Origin: Anaerocolumna sp. AGMB13025
Lineage (GTDB): Bacteria; Bacillota; Clostridia; Lachnospirales; Lachnospiraceae
Reading direction: 5' to 3'
Length of the DNA stretch: 64,000 nt
NCBI RefSeq assembly: GCF_029689925.1
Contig: NZ_CP121445.1
Location: 1,667,001 to 1,731,000 of the forward strand
Positions within the stretch are counted from its first letter, which is position 1. Each line of letters begins with the position of its first letter. Positions 9,146 to 18,131 of this stretch are shown here, in pieces. Position numbers and translations under genes: made by a program. A model generated the notes under the pieces. The model was not told where the DNA came from and searched no databases. It saw only the letters and a list, made by a program, of their open reading frames with translations.

Positions 9146-9485
9146 TCAAACTTCGCAGTTAATAAACTTAAAAATACTTGACAAAATCAGCCCTAAAGCT
9201 AAATTGAAAGCATGATTATGCTATGTTTCATAAGCGCTTTATTCGGAGTCTGATCATTCACTTATGACTTTTTCAGGTGGTTCAGACTCAAAATGCACAC
9301 TGTTTGACGAGCATAGCGAGGAGTTTGTGCTTTTTGGGTCTTGCTTTACCACATGAAAAAATCATTAGTAAATTCCAGGCTCAGAATCCTAAGCTTATAA
9401 AACATAGCATAATCAATGCTTTCTTAACCACGTTCCTTGCTGATTTTATCAAGTATACCAAGACAAAAATAACTGCGAAGTTTGA
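9146..9485. repeat. Large imperfect palindrome (about 340 bp), MITE-like or structured RNA
   Basis: The two arms, about 9146-9300 and 9325-9485, are imperfect reverse complements. The outer 15 bases TCAAACTTCGCAGTT (9146-9160) match AACTGCGAAGTTTGA (9471-9485) exactly. An inner block around 9210-9236 matches 9392-9419 with few differences. The similarity continues to a 36-base centre that starts GCAC and ends GTGC. No transposase and no credible gene is inside. It could be a miniature inverted-repeat element or a long-hairpin RNA. It ends about 100 bases before the promoter of the Mn riboswitch. Confidence 0.75.
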
Positions 9486-9584
9486 ATGACTGAATGACTT
9501 ATATAAAGTATTTTAGATATAGTTTTTCTTATTTTGTCTTAATATAAGGCTTAATCTTGACCTTAAATTAATGAAATCTTAGGC

Positions 9585-9613
9585 TTGACAATGTTTTATA
9601 CATCTGTTATATT
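9585..9613 (+). promoter_or_regulatory. Sigma-70-type promoter for the riboswitch and P-type ATPase
   Basis: A perfect -35 TTGACA (9585-9590) is followed after 17 bases by TATATT (9608-9613). Transcription would start about 9620, just before the conserved riboswitch core. Confidence 0.75.
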
Positions 9614-9628
9614 ATTGATAATTATAAA

Positions 9629-9725
9629 ATACCCGTGAGGGAGTAGTTTGCACAAAGAATTGTGTGTCAAGTCAACATACTGACTGTTCTTTAGTCTGGC
9701 TTGTCTTAATGAACGAGACTCATGT
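9629..9725 (+). ncRNA. yybP-ykoY manganese riboswitch aptamer
   Basis: The leader holds the conserved elements of the yybP-ykoY family in order: GAGGGAGTAG at 9637-9646, GTCAACATACTG at 9671-9682, and AACGAGAC at 9712-9719. The closing stem P1 can form between CGTGAG (9633-9638) and CTCATG (9718-9723). This class binds Mn2+ and typically controls Mn2+ exporters, including P-type ATPases. The gene downstream is exactly such a pump. Family assignment rests on these motifs read by eye. Confidence 0.88.
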
Positions 9726-9757
9726 ATAGCTGTTATTGCTGTACATGAATATATATA

Positions 9758-9795
9758 GACTCATGTGTAGCATAATGCTACACATGAGTCTTTTT
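9758..9795 (+). terminator. Intrinsic terminator forming the riboswitch expression platform
   Basis: A perfect 15-bp stem (9758-9772 with 9776-9790, loop TAA) is followed by TTTTT. The 5' strand of the stem begins with ACTCATGT, repeating the 3' strand of aptamer stem P1 (ACTCATGT at 9717-9724). The 3' strand of the terminator could therefore pair with either copy, which gives a simple switching mechanism. Confidence 0.85.
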
Positions 9796-9942
9796 GTGTC
9801 GTAAAGGCAGTTGTAATGTTCGGACTGATAAAAAAAGCTCTCTTACAATTTTTTGCAGCACCAGCAAATCAAATTGCTGTACAGTCTGCTGCAGGGATTT
9901 TTCATGTGTTTTATAACGAATCTAACAATAGGAGGAACTTAC

Positions 9943-12606
9943 ATGATGGACTTTATGGAAAGCCGTGAAGAGGTATTGAAACGGCTGAACACAGATTCAT
10001 TGTCAGGGTTAACGACATCAGAAGCAGAACGTAATAAAGTGAAGTACGGAAGCAACACACTCACAAGAGAAAAACCGGAATCTTTATTAAAGCGTATCTG
10101 GGGAGCAGCGAGTGAGCCTATGATCATAATGCTTATCGTAGCTGGTATCATAGCTGTTATCGTAAATATCATACGTGCCACCACAGGAGGAGAGGCAGAC
10201 TTTTTGGAATGTCTTGGAATCTTTGCGGCAATCTCTCTTTCGGTTATCATTACCGTAATTATGGAAGGAAAAAGCGCAAAGGCCTTTGAGGCTTTATCTA
10301 AGATCAGCGAGGATACTACGATCAAAGTAATACGGAATGGAGATACTATATTATTAGGTCAAAAAGACCTTGTAGCAGGTGATATTGTTTTACTTTCCAC
10401 CGGTGATAAAATTCCTGCGGATGGAAGATTACTGGAGAGTACTGGGGTGGCAGCAGATGAATCTGCATTAACCGGTGAAAGTGTTCCTACTAAAAAAGAA
10501 GCGGAAATCATTATTTTAGATGAAAAGGCACCTTTAGCAGAACGATATAATATGCTTTATTCCGGTAATTACATTACCAGCGGTTACTGTAAAATGGTGG
10601 TTACTTCGGTAGGTGATGATACCGAATTCGGAAAAATAGCAAGTGAACTGACAAAAACCGAAAGAAGTACCACACCCCTTCAGGAAAAACTGTCCAGATT
10701 GGGTAAAACCATTACACTTTTAGGGGTTATTGCAGCCACAATCGTTTTTATCTCAGAGATAATTTCCTTCGCCGTGGCAGGCAGCCTTACCTTTGAGAAT
10801 GTATTAGAAGCTTTTGTAACAAGTATCGTCCTCATTGTAGCTGCAGTACCGGAAGGACTTCCGACAATTGTTGCAGTTTCTCTTTCCATTAATATTATTA
10901 AGCTTTCCCGTCAGAATGCCTTAGTGAAGAAAATGATAGCCTCTGAAACGGTAGGCTGTATTAATGTCATATGTTCAGATAAAACCGGCACCTTGACAGA
11001 AAACAAGATGACTGTCACAGCCTATTATGATGATAAATGGCATGAAAATCCCAAGGAACTTACCTCAAACTGGATAATTCATAATGTCTGTCTTAACACC
11101 ACCGCTGATATCTCCCAGGATGGCTCCTTTATCGGAAACCCTTCCGAATGTGCAATGCTTAATTTCTATGAGCGGTCGGTGATCAGACAGAAAAGTAATA
11201 AGTCCTACAAGGATGAGAGAGCGGATCACGAAGTACTGCATGCATTTCCTTTCTCCTCAGAATTAAAGCACATGACTACAATCAGTAAGGTGGATAACAA
11301 GATTATTTCCTATGTAAAGGGCAGTCCGGAATGTGTTTTCACCATGTGTAAGATTTCTGAATTAGAAAAAAAAGAAATTGAGAAGTATATGAAAAGCGCT
11401 CAGGAACGTGCAATGCGTATCATAGCATTTGCCCATAAAGAACTTGAGAGCATGTTAGATTATGAAGATGAACTTCATCATGCTTCTATGGAAAATAATA
11501 TGGTTTTTGATGGATTTGTTGCTATCTCCGATCCTTTACGTGAGGATGTATACGACGCGGTCAAAAACTGCCGTCTTGCTGGAATTGATTTAAAGATACT
11601 TACCGGAGACAATATTATTACTGCTACCGCCATTGCAGACCAACTCCATCTGTTAAGCAAAGAACATAAGGCAGTGGAAGCGAAAGAACTTGTTGATTTA
11701 AGCGATGAAGAATTGCTGCAAATGCTGCCCCAAATAAGTGTTATAGCCCGAAGCACTCCTACTATCAAAATGAGAGTGGTAAAACTGTTAAAGTCCCAGG
11801 GAAATGTGGTTGCGGTTACCGGTGACGGAATCAATGATGCACCGGCACTAAAGAATGCGGATGTTGGTATTGCAATGGGTATATCCGGTACAGAAGTATC
11901 AAAAGAAGCAAGCGATATCGTACTACTTGATGACTCCTTTACCACCATTGTTAAAGCAGTTGCCTGGGGAAGGGGAATTTACGAAAACTTCAGACGGTTT
12001 ATACAGTTTCAGCTAACGGTTAATGTATCTTCCGTAATTGTTGTATTCGTCTCCATCCTGTTAGGCTTAAAAGCACCGTTTACAGCGTTACAGCTCTTAT
12101 GGATTAACATAATCATGGATGGTCCGCCAGCCCTTACCTTAGGACTTGAGCCGACCCATGATGATCTTATGAACCGCCTGCCAACGAAACGAAGTGAGAA
12201 TATTATTTCAAAGGCAATGTTTGCAAGAATCGGAATAACAGGGGCTTATATATCAATTGTATTTTTATCCCAGTACCTATTTAACTTTTTAGGTGCTACA
12301 AAGGAGCAGATGCCTACGGTGCTCTTTACCTTATTTGCAATATTCCAATTATTCAATGCGTTCAATTGCAGGGAATTAAGTTCAAATAGCATATTCAAAC
12401 ATTTGTTAAAAAATAAAACCATGTTATTGGTTATTACAATTACGTTTATATTGCAGATTTTAATTATACAATTCGCAGGAGCTTTCTTTACTACAATACC
12501 ACTGGATTTCATAATGTGGATTAAGATATTCTGCGTTGCCATCAGTGTGGTGGTAATATCTGAATTTGTGAAGTTGATCTTAAGAAAGGTAAAAATAAGG
12601 GTATAA
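9943..12606 (+). CDS. Cation-translocating P-type ATPase (Ca2+/Mn2+ type)
   Basis: This 887-residue P2-type ATPase exports divalent cations at the cytoplasmic membrane using ATP. Visible features are the actuator motif TGES, membrane helix 4 with VPEGLPTIVAV (Ca2+-type ion site), the phosphorylated aspartate D346 in DKTGTLTENKM, the hinge GDGINDAPAL, and helix 6 NIIMDGPPALTLGLEP. I chose the ATG at 9943 because TAGGAGGAAC lies just before it; the longer frame from 9853 has no site. The Mn2+ riboswitch upstream argues that this pump exports Mn2+, as in Lactococcus YoaB, rather than acting only on Ca2+. Confidence 0.92.
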   Translation: MMDFMESREEVLKRLNTDSLSGLTTSEAERNKVKYGSNTLTREKPESLLKRIWGAASEPMIIMLIVAGIIAVIVNIIRATTGGEADFLECLGIFAAISLSVIITVIMEGKSAKAFEALSKISEDTTIKVIRNGDTILLGQKDLVAGDIVLLSTGDKIPADGRLLESTGVAADESALTGESVPTKKEAEIIILDEKAPLAERYNMLYSGNYITSGYCKMVVTSVGDDTEFGKIASELTKTERSTTPLQEKLSRLGKTITLLGVIAATIVFISEIISFAVAGSLTFENVLEAFVTSIVLIVAAVPEGLPTIVAVSLSINIIKLSRQNALVKKMIASETVGCINVICSDKTGTLTENKMTVTAYYDDKWHENPKELTSNWIIHNVCLNTTADISQDGSFIGNPSECAMLNFYERSVIRQKSNKSYKDERADHEVLHAFPFSSELKHMTTISKVDNKIISYVKGSPECVFTMCKISELEKKEIEKYMKSAQERAMRIIAFAHKELESMLDYEDELHHASMENNMVFDGFVAISDPLREDVYDAVKNCRLAGIDLKILTGDNIITATAIADQLHLLSKEHKAVEAKELVDLSDEELLQMLPQISVIARSTPTIKMRVVKLLKSQGNVVAVTGDGINDAPALKNADVGIAMGISGTEVSKEASDIVLLDDSFTTIVKAVAWGRGIYENFRRFIQFQLTVNVSSVIVVFVSILLGLKAPFTALQLLWINIIMDGPPALTLGLEPTHDDLMNRLPTKRSENIISKAMFARIGITGAYISIVFLSQYLFNFLGATKEQMPTVLFTLFAIFQLFNAFNCRELSSNSIFKHLLKNKTMLLVITITFILQILIIQFAGAFFTTIPLDFIMWIKIFCVAISVVVISEFVKLILRKVKIRV

Positions 12607-12623
12607 CGTTTTACCCTGGATCA

Positions 12624-12667
12624 GAATTCCGGCAGTGTGTTTAAGGACGCTGACCGGAATTCTTTTT
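12624..12667 (+). terminator. Rho-independent terminator after the P-type ATPase
   Basis: AGAATTCCGG and CCGGAATTCT form a 10-bp stem around a roughly 20-base loop, followed by TTTTAT. It lies 18 bases after the stop codon. Confidence 0.85.
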
Positions 12668-12768
12668 ATATGACAAGGAACGTTCTTTGAACTATCCTCG
12701 TAATATAAAAAGCAATCCGTGCAGGATGCGTACCTCAGGGAGAAAAAGTTATTGCTGTCAGGTCCGCT

Positions 12769-12819
12769 CAGGCTTGAAAGTGTCAGTATGCTGACACTTG
12801 AACGAAAGCCTTCTTCTTT
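12769..12819. terminator. Composite hairpin between convergent genes
   Basis: An inner perfect stem AGTGTCAG-TATG-CTGACACT is flanked by AGGCTT and AAGCCT, which pair to extend it across an internal loop. TCTTCTTTT follows on the plus strand. It lies between the convergent ATPase and GH3 genes and could be a second terminator or part of a small RNA. Confidence 0.5.
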
Positions 12820-12858
12820 TCACGTATACTTAAGTTAATGATAAGTCAATTTCAGTAT

Positions 12859-14124
12859 TTACTTTATTAATCCAAGGTCAAGTTTCCAAAGCAGTATTCT
12901 GGTTACAGCTTCATCAATACGGTCTTTCGTCAGTTCACCACTCTTGATAGCAGACAGAACTGCCGGAATCTGCACCTCATAATCCGTAGCCACCACCAGG
13001 TCATTCCCGGCAGAAATGGCGAGAACTGCGGCTTCTTCATCACCGGTATAGTCTTTAATCGCATCCATACTTAAATCATCCGTCATAATAACACCTTGAA
13101 AACCTAATTCATCACGAAGAAGCTGATGGACTTTGGGGGACAGGGAAGCAGGGTGATTTTTATCCATGGACGTTACAATATTATGGGATACCAGAATACT
13201 TCCGGCACCGGCTTTTATACCTGCTATAAAGGGAAGAAAGTCACTGGTCAAAAAGGTATCATAGCTTCTTTCATCGATTGCAATGCCGGTATGGGTATCT
13301 ACATTGCTGCCATAACCGGGAAAATGTTTTAAGGTGCTGCCAATACCGGATTTATTCATCTGATTAACTACAGTTTTCACATAATCCGAGGTCTTTTCGG
13401 CATTCTTACCAAAGGAACGTTCATAAATAAAATCTTTTGGGTCTGTGGAAACATCACTGACCGGTGCAAGGTTTACATTAATTCCGAGACTTTTAAGTAG
13501 CTGGGCCTTCTCTTTGGTATCACTGGTAATTAAACCAAAACCGCCTTCTTTATATAAATCCTGAGGGGATTTAAAAGGATACTTGCGAAATGCTGGATTT
13601 CTGCTGATCCGGTTAACGGTTCCCCCTTCTTCATCTACCCCGATTAACATAGGTATTTTTGATTCTTTCTGATAAGCGGACAGAGTGGACTTAATGCTGC
13701 TTTTCGTTTGATCTTTAAAATCATCCCCGAAAAGGATATATCCACCAAGATGATAGTTCTCGATATCCACCAATGCCTGTGACTTTATGCAGCGAACAAA
13801 AAACATCTGACCAACCTTTTCGTTAAGGGTCATTTGAGAAAGGATTTTTGCCGCCTTTTCTTCCTTGGTAACGGCAGCAGGTACCTCTGTCGGAGTCGGA
13901 CTACTGGTTGGTGAGGGTGTCGGTGACAGTGTGGGAACAGCTGTAACCGTCGGAGTCTTTGTAACCTCAGCAGTGGAGGAGGGTGTAGAAGTTTCAGTAG
14001 AAATAGTGTCCTTTGATGGCTGACCGGCAGACGAATCACCAGGATTGACTGATAATCTGGCACAGCCGGTAAATAAAGTTATCGTAAGAAGAAAAAGAAT
14101 ATATAGTTTATATTTTCTCGTCAT
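12859..14124 (-). CDS. GH3-family lipoprotein, beta-N-acetylglucosaminidase (NagZ-like)
   Basis: The 421-residue protein starts with a lipoprotein signal peptide (lipobox LFTGC, about residue 19), then a Ser/Thr/Pro-rich spacer (about 25-90), then a single GH3 domain. GH3 marks are GQMFFVR, GVDEEGGTVNRI, KHFPGYG and VDTH, the Asp/His pair typical of NagZ-type hexosaminidases, with the nucleophile aspartate in MTDDLSMDAI. It would act outside the membrane on peptidoglycan or chitooligosaccharides. I chose the ATG at 14124 because it begins directly with the signal peptide; the frame upstream to 14244 is open but lacks a secretion signal at its start. Confidence 0.87.
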   Translation of the reverse strand: MTRKYKLYILFLLTITLFTGCARLSVNPGDSSAGQPSKDTISTETSTPSSTAEVTKTPTVTAVPTLSPTPSPTSSPTPTEVPAAVTKEEKAAKILSQMTLNEKVGQMFFVRCIKSQALVDIENYHLGGYILFGDDFKDQTKSSIKSTLSAYQKESKIPMLIGVDEEGGTVNRISRNPAFRKYPFKSPQDLYKEGGFGLITSDTKEKAQLLKSLGINVNLAPVSDVSTDPKDFIYERSFGKNAEKTSDYVKTVVNQMNKSGIGSTLKHFPGYGSNVDTHTGIAIDERSYDTFLTSDFLPFIAGIKAGAGSILVSHNIVTSMDKNHPASLSPKVHQLLRDELGFQGVIMTDDLSMDAIKDYTGDEEAAVLAISAGNDLVVATDYEVQIPAVLSAIKSGELTKDRIDEAVTRILLWKLDLGLIK

Positions 14125-14569
14125 TTTTATACCTATTACATATCGCAGGTTCCCTTGCGATATTGCCGCAAAATAGAAGGTGTTATTAGTTCCATAGGTT
14201 AAAATCGTTTTTGCGGTATCCTTTCGTTTCATAGTGTAACGCAATTGAATACGTAATATTTAGTGTTTGATGAATGTAATAAATCTTTAAAAGGCTTTTT
14301 CATTGTATTTTATTCTAGCACTTTCGGCTGTATCAGTAAACTTAAAAAGCGGGATGGAAATAATTACAATATACAATTATTAGTAGAAGCGGAAATTATT
14401 TTGATTATTATAATTATTGTATTACATTAAACTTGATCAAATTTAATAACTTTAGTGAAGCGTTTGGATTTAGAATCAACTGGTCTGGCAGGAGCAGGTG
14501 GACAAATGCAGGTGTTATATCGTATAATGTTCTCATTGCATAAAAATAAAAAAGCCAGGAGATAAAAAC
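14125..14569. other. Intergenic region between divergent genes
   Basis: This AT-rich spacer of about 445 bases lies between the GH3 gene and the rRNA methyltransferase gene. The first 120 bases are an unused in-frame extension of the GH3 frame. I see promoter-like AT tracts but no strong hairpin, repeat or small gene. Confidence 0.5.
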
Positions 14570-15979
14570 GTGAAAAAAGGAATACAGTATACCGGAAATG
14601 TAATTAGAGTTGATTTCCCAAACAAAGGAATCCTTCAGATAGAAGATGAAAAAGTATCGGTAAAAAATACCCTTCCAGGTCAGAAGATAAGTTTCATGGT
14701 CAACAAAGCACGCAAAGGGAAAAGCGAAGGCAGGCTTCTTGAAGTCCTGGAAAAATCCCCTTTAGAAACCGAAGAACCAAAGTGCAGCCATTTTGGTCCC
14801 TGCGGCGGCTGTACCTATCAGACCATACCTTATGAAACCCAGCTTAACATGAAAGCAGACCAGGTAAAGCGACTGTTGGATCCAGTCTGTTCTGACTATA
14901 ACTTTGAAGGAATCAAAGGCAGTCCCTTACAATGGGGATACCGGAATAAGATGGAATTCTCCTTTGGGGATGAAGTTAAGGATGGTCCCCTTGCTTTAGG
15001 GCTTCATAAAAAAGGCAGCTTTCATGATATTATTACAACCTCTGACTGTTGTATTGTGGATTCGGATTATAATCAGATTCTTACTTGTGTATTGGATTAT
15101 TTTACCGAAATGGGGATAACTTTTTATAAAAAGCTGTCTCATGTGGGTTATTTAAGACATCTCCTGGTACGCAAGGCAGTAAAGACAGGGGAGATTTTGG
15201 TGAATCTGGTTACTTCTACCCAGTGGGGAGCTAAAGAGGGGAACGAGAATGAAAATGTAAGGGGTATCATACCAGAGGCTGAAGCCCTGGAAGAATTTAA
15301 AAACCGTTTGCTTACACTAGGGTTAACCGGACAGATAGTTGGAATACTCCACACGTATAATGACAGCCAGGCGGATGTAGTACAAAGTGACAGTATGGAT
15401 ATTTTATATGGACAAGATTATTTTTATGAAGAGTTATTGGGATTAAAATTTAAGATTTCAACATTTTCCTTCTTCCAGACCAATTCACTTGGAGCAGAGG
15501 TGCTTTACAGTACAGCCAGGGAATTTGTAGGGGAAACAAAGGACAAGCTGATTTTTGACTTATACAGTGGAACCGGCACGATTGCACAGCTTTTAGCACC
15601 GGTTGCAAAGAAGGTAATCGGGGTTGAGATAGTAGAAGAAGCAGTTGTTGCAGCAAGGGAAAATGCAGCAAGAAACGGGTTATCAAATTGTGAATTTATT
15701 GCCGGTGATGTACTTAAGGTGATAGATGGAATAACTGACAAACCGGATCTGATTGTACTTGATCCGCCCAGGGATGGGATTCATCCCAAGGCGTTGGATA
15801 AAATTATTGATTATGGCGTGGATAGGATTGTTTATATTTCTTGTAAGCCTACCAGCTTGGCTAGGGATTTGGTGGTGCTGCAGGAGAGAGGGTATCAGGT
15901 GGAACGGGTATGTGCGGTGGATATGTTTCCGGGGACGGTGCATTCAGAAGTTGTAGTCCTGTTGCGACGGAAAGGATAA
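14570..15979 (+). CDS. 23S rRNA (uracil-C5)-methyltransferase, RlmD/RlmCD (TrmA) family
   Basis: This 469-residue SAM-dependent RNA m5U methyltransferase has an N-terminal TRAM domain (about 1-60), a 4Fe-4S site with CSHFGPCGGC (about 75-85), and a Rossmann methyltransferase domain. That domain carries DLYSGTGTIAQLL for SAM binding, LDPPRDGIHPKAL, and the nucleophile cysteine in YISCKPTSLARDL. It would methylate 23S rRNA (position 1939 and/or 747). The GTG at 14570 follows CAGGAG. The C terminus ends soon after MFPGTVHSEVV, without the extra C-terminal domain found in some Clostridia homologues. A decayed copy of that extra domain lies at 17793-18085. Confidence 0.92.
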   Translation: MKKGIQYTGNVIRVDFPNKGILQIEDEKVSVKNTLPGQKISFMVNKARKGKSEGRLLEVLEKSPLETEEPKCSHFGPCGGCTYQTIPYETQLNMKADQVKRLLDPVCSDYNFEGIKGSPLQWGYRNKMEFSFGDEVKDGPLALGLHKKGSFHDIITTSDCCIVDSDYNQILTCVLDYFTEMGITFYKKLSHVGYLRHLLVRKAVKTGEILVNLVTSTQWGAKEGNENENVRGIIPEAEALEEFKNRLLTLGLTGQIVGILHTYNDSQADVVQSDSMDILYGQDYFYEELLGLKFKISTFSFFQTNSLGAEVLYSTAREFVGETKDKLIFDLYSGTGTIAQLLAPVAKKVIGVEIVEEAVVAARENAARNGLSNCEFIAGDVLKVIDGITDKPDLIVLDPPRDGIHPKALDKIIDYGVDRIVYISCKPTSLARDLVVLQERGYQVERVCAVDMFPGTVHSEVVVLLRRKG

Positions 15980-15989
15980 TTCAAAAGAG

Positions 15990-16205
15990 ATGAGCATGAG
16001 CGATTTCAAGAAGTTAAAGCGGGAGAAAATATTAAAAAATAGTATACAATGTAAATACTGCGTTGATATTATTGAATGAAAAACTGTGCATGATTTTGTA
16101 ATGTGTTCTTGTGGTAGATGTAGTGTAGACGGAGGTAAGGAATATTTACGCCGATTGGCTGAAGAAGGCAGTTATGTTGATTTATCAATAGTTGAAAATG
16201 AATAA
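15990..16205 (+). pseudogene. DUF7695-like small protein gene with in-frame TGA
   Basis: A 72-codon frame starts at ATG 15990 and encodes a small two-CxxC protein (IQCKYC, then CSCGRCSVDGG, then YLRRLAEEG). It is interrupted by a TGA at 16077-16079, between DIIE and KTVHDF, where homologues I recall have serine. Downstream the frame is intact to TAA 16203-16205. The pattern CxxC...CxCGxxxVDGG suggests a DUF7695-type metal-binding protein. The simplest reading is a TCA-to-TGA nonsense mutation; sequencing error or recoding is possible. Confidence 0.6.
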
Positions 16206-16297
16206 AGATTACTTTGAGGCGTAAGAGTTTTTTACTTTTACGCCATTTCTATATTATTAAGTCACTAAAAAAATTTGAATGTAAGGAGGATCTGATT

Positions 16298-17553
16298 ATG
16301 AAAAAGGTTACGTTTATTCCAGCAAAAAGTTCTATGGAGAGTATTGGAAAGTTGAGGGTTGCAGCATATTGCAGGGTCAGTACAGAACGCAAAAGTCAGA
16401 AAAGTAGTATAGACCTTCAAATAAGGTATTATACCGAGTTGATTCAGACGAATCAGGAATGGGAATTTGCCGGAGTGTTTTATGATTATGAAAGTGGACT
16501 TAGAAAAGAGAACCGGAACGGTTTGGATGCAATGCTTCAGAAAGCATATCGAGGTGAAATTGATTACATTATCACCAAATCTATCAGTAGATTATCAAGA
16601 AATGTATTAGACACCCTAACAATTGTTCGGGGTTTAAAAGCAAGGGGTATAAATATCTATTTTGAGAAGGAAAACTTGAATTCTCTTGAAGCTGAAAAAG
16701 AAATTGATATTGCGTTTAACGGAGGAGAGCAGAAATTTGAGTGAAAACGTTCAATGGGGATACAAACGTAAATTTGAATGTGGGGATGACTTTGTCGTCA
16801 AAATACCTATGGGTTACAAATGTGACAATGATGAGATGAATGGATAGTCGTGTCAGAAGAAGCCGATATTATAAGGAAAATCTATCAGTTGTATTTGGAA
16901 GGCAGCACACTACAACAAATAAAAGAGTATCTGGAAGAACATCAGATTAATACTGCTACAGGGAAAGAAGTATGGGCAACAGCAGTTATTCAAAAGATTC
17001 TGAAGAACGAGAAATATAAGGGTGATTCTCTACTGCAAAAGACATATACAGAAGATTTTATAACAAGTAAAAAAAGCAAGAATGCTGGTCAAAGAGATTG
17101 TTACTATATAACGAATAGTCATCCAGCCATAATTACTGCCAAAGTATTCGATAAGGTTCAGGAAGAAATGTCAAGACGTGCAAGGCTAGTTCACAAAGAA
17201 GATGGCACGGTGGAATCAAGTATCAGCAAATATAATGGAAAATATCTTCTAGGAAATTTACTTGTGTGTAGAGACTGTGGTGCCTCATATCGGAGAAGAA
17301 CAGAACGGGGTAAGGTGGTTTGGAGATGTGCAACGAGGATTGAGAAGGGCAAAGATAGTTGCCTCCATTCCCCTACTTTGATGAAAAATGGGCTCAAAAA
17401 GTATTGAGTGAAAATATTTGTGAGAACGGCGTTTATGATGAAGAGATTGTCAGAAATAAAGTTGATTGTATTTTTGTGTTTAGTAATAAATTGGAAATAT
17501 GCTGTAAAGATGAAAGAAAGTTTAATGTTAAGCTCTTGCAGAGTAAAATGTAA
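16298..17553 (+). pseudogene. Large serine recombinase, broken by deletion and frameshifts
   Basis: The start at ATG 16298 (after AAGGAGG) encodes a resolvase/invertase catalytic domain with the nucleophile serine in AAYCRVSTERKSQ and SISRLSRNVLDTL. The frame ends at 16744. Continuation is visible in another frame as EESRNLSENVQWGYKRKFECG up to a TAG at about 16844. Then a third open stretch (16850-17407) carries the recombinase domain and the zinc-ribbon CRDCGASYRRR...WRCATR. A last shift leads to QKVLSENICENGVYDEE, ending near 17553. At least three lesions, including a probable deletion after IDIAF, make the enzyme inactive. It marks this area as a former mobile element. Confidence 0.85.
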
Positions 17554-17792
17554 GATATTTAAATATTCTGCAAATTATTGTCTTAAAAATAAGTACATGT
17601 TGAAAAGTATTAGGAAAGGATATACAATTATGGTAATGATGTTGTTGATATTGCTATAATCTTTTAAAGTTATAAAATTAGAAATGTTACCTGACGACTT
17701 TAAGTTGACAGGTGATTGGCAACTTCTCATCTCCTTTCCCCAAGGTCTCACAAGGCTCTAACGGCATTTTTTTGACCAATCAAGGCATGTAG

Positions 17793-18085
17793 AGACGATT
17801 GTTCTTTGGTCCAAACAAAAGGCAGATGACTCTATAATGATCGACTTGGATTTAGATGAACAGGATATTACCATTGCTGAAGCTAAGACTACTTATATTG
17901 AAATACAGCAGTATGTATTATAGTAGATTGGGCTTATGGTATCTAATCTTTACATTGTACTGGTAAAAAGAAATGCGGAATTGCGTTTGGGGAGAATTAT
18001 AACTGCTGAAGTTGGAGAATGCAAAGTAGCCACAATGTTCGAAGAAGAAGGTTATTGTAGATTCGTTGGAAATTTTTGCAATTCC
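17793..18085 (+). pseudogene. Decayed C-terminal domain of an RlmD-type methyltransferase
   Basis: Bases from about 17793 read HVETIVLWSKQKADDS, then DEQDITIAEAKTTYIEIQQYVL, followed by two stops and, in shifted frames, VSNLYIVLVKR, KKCGIAFGENYN and QCSKKKVIVDSLEIF. This order matches the C-terminal extension found on some Clostridia 23S rRNA m5U methyltransferases and related helicase-like proteins (HVETVVLL...YIxQVKRKCG...GENYN). It is non-functional. It may be a displaced tail from an insertion or deletion event involving the recombinase element. Confidence 0.55.
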
Positions 18086-18131
18086 TTGGTTGCAAAAATG
18101 CATTATTATTGAATATGGGGGTGTTAGCCAC

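Noticed and set aside
9277..9489. 70-codon plus-strand open frame
   Set aside because: It lies wholly inside the 340-bp palindrome, has no ribosome binding site, and is explained by that repeat.
17408..17659. 83-codon plus-strand frame after the recombinase
   Set aside because: It overlaps the real recombinase tail in another frame and has no site; it is a shadow.
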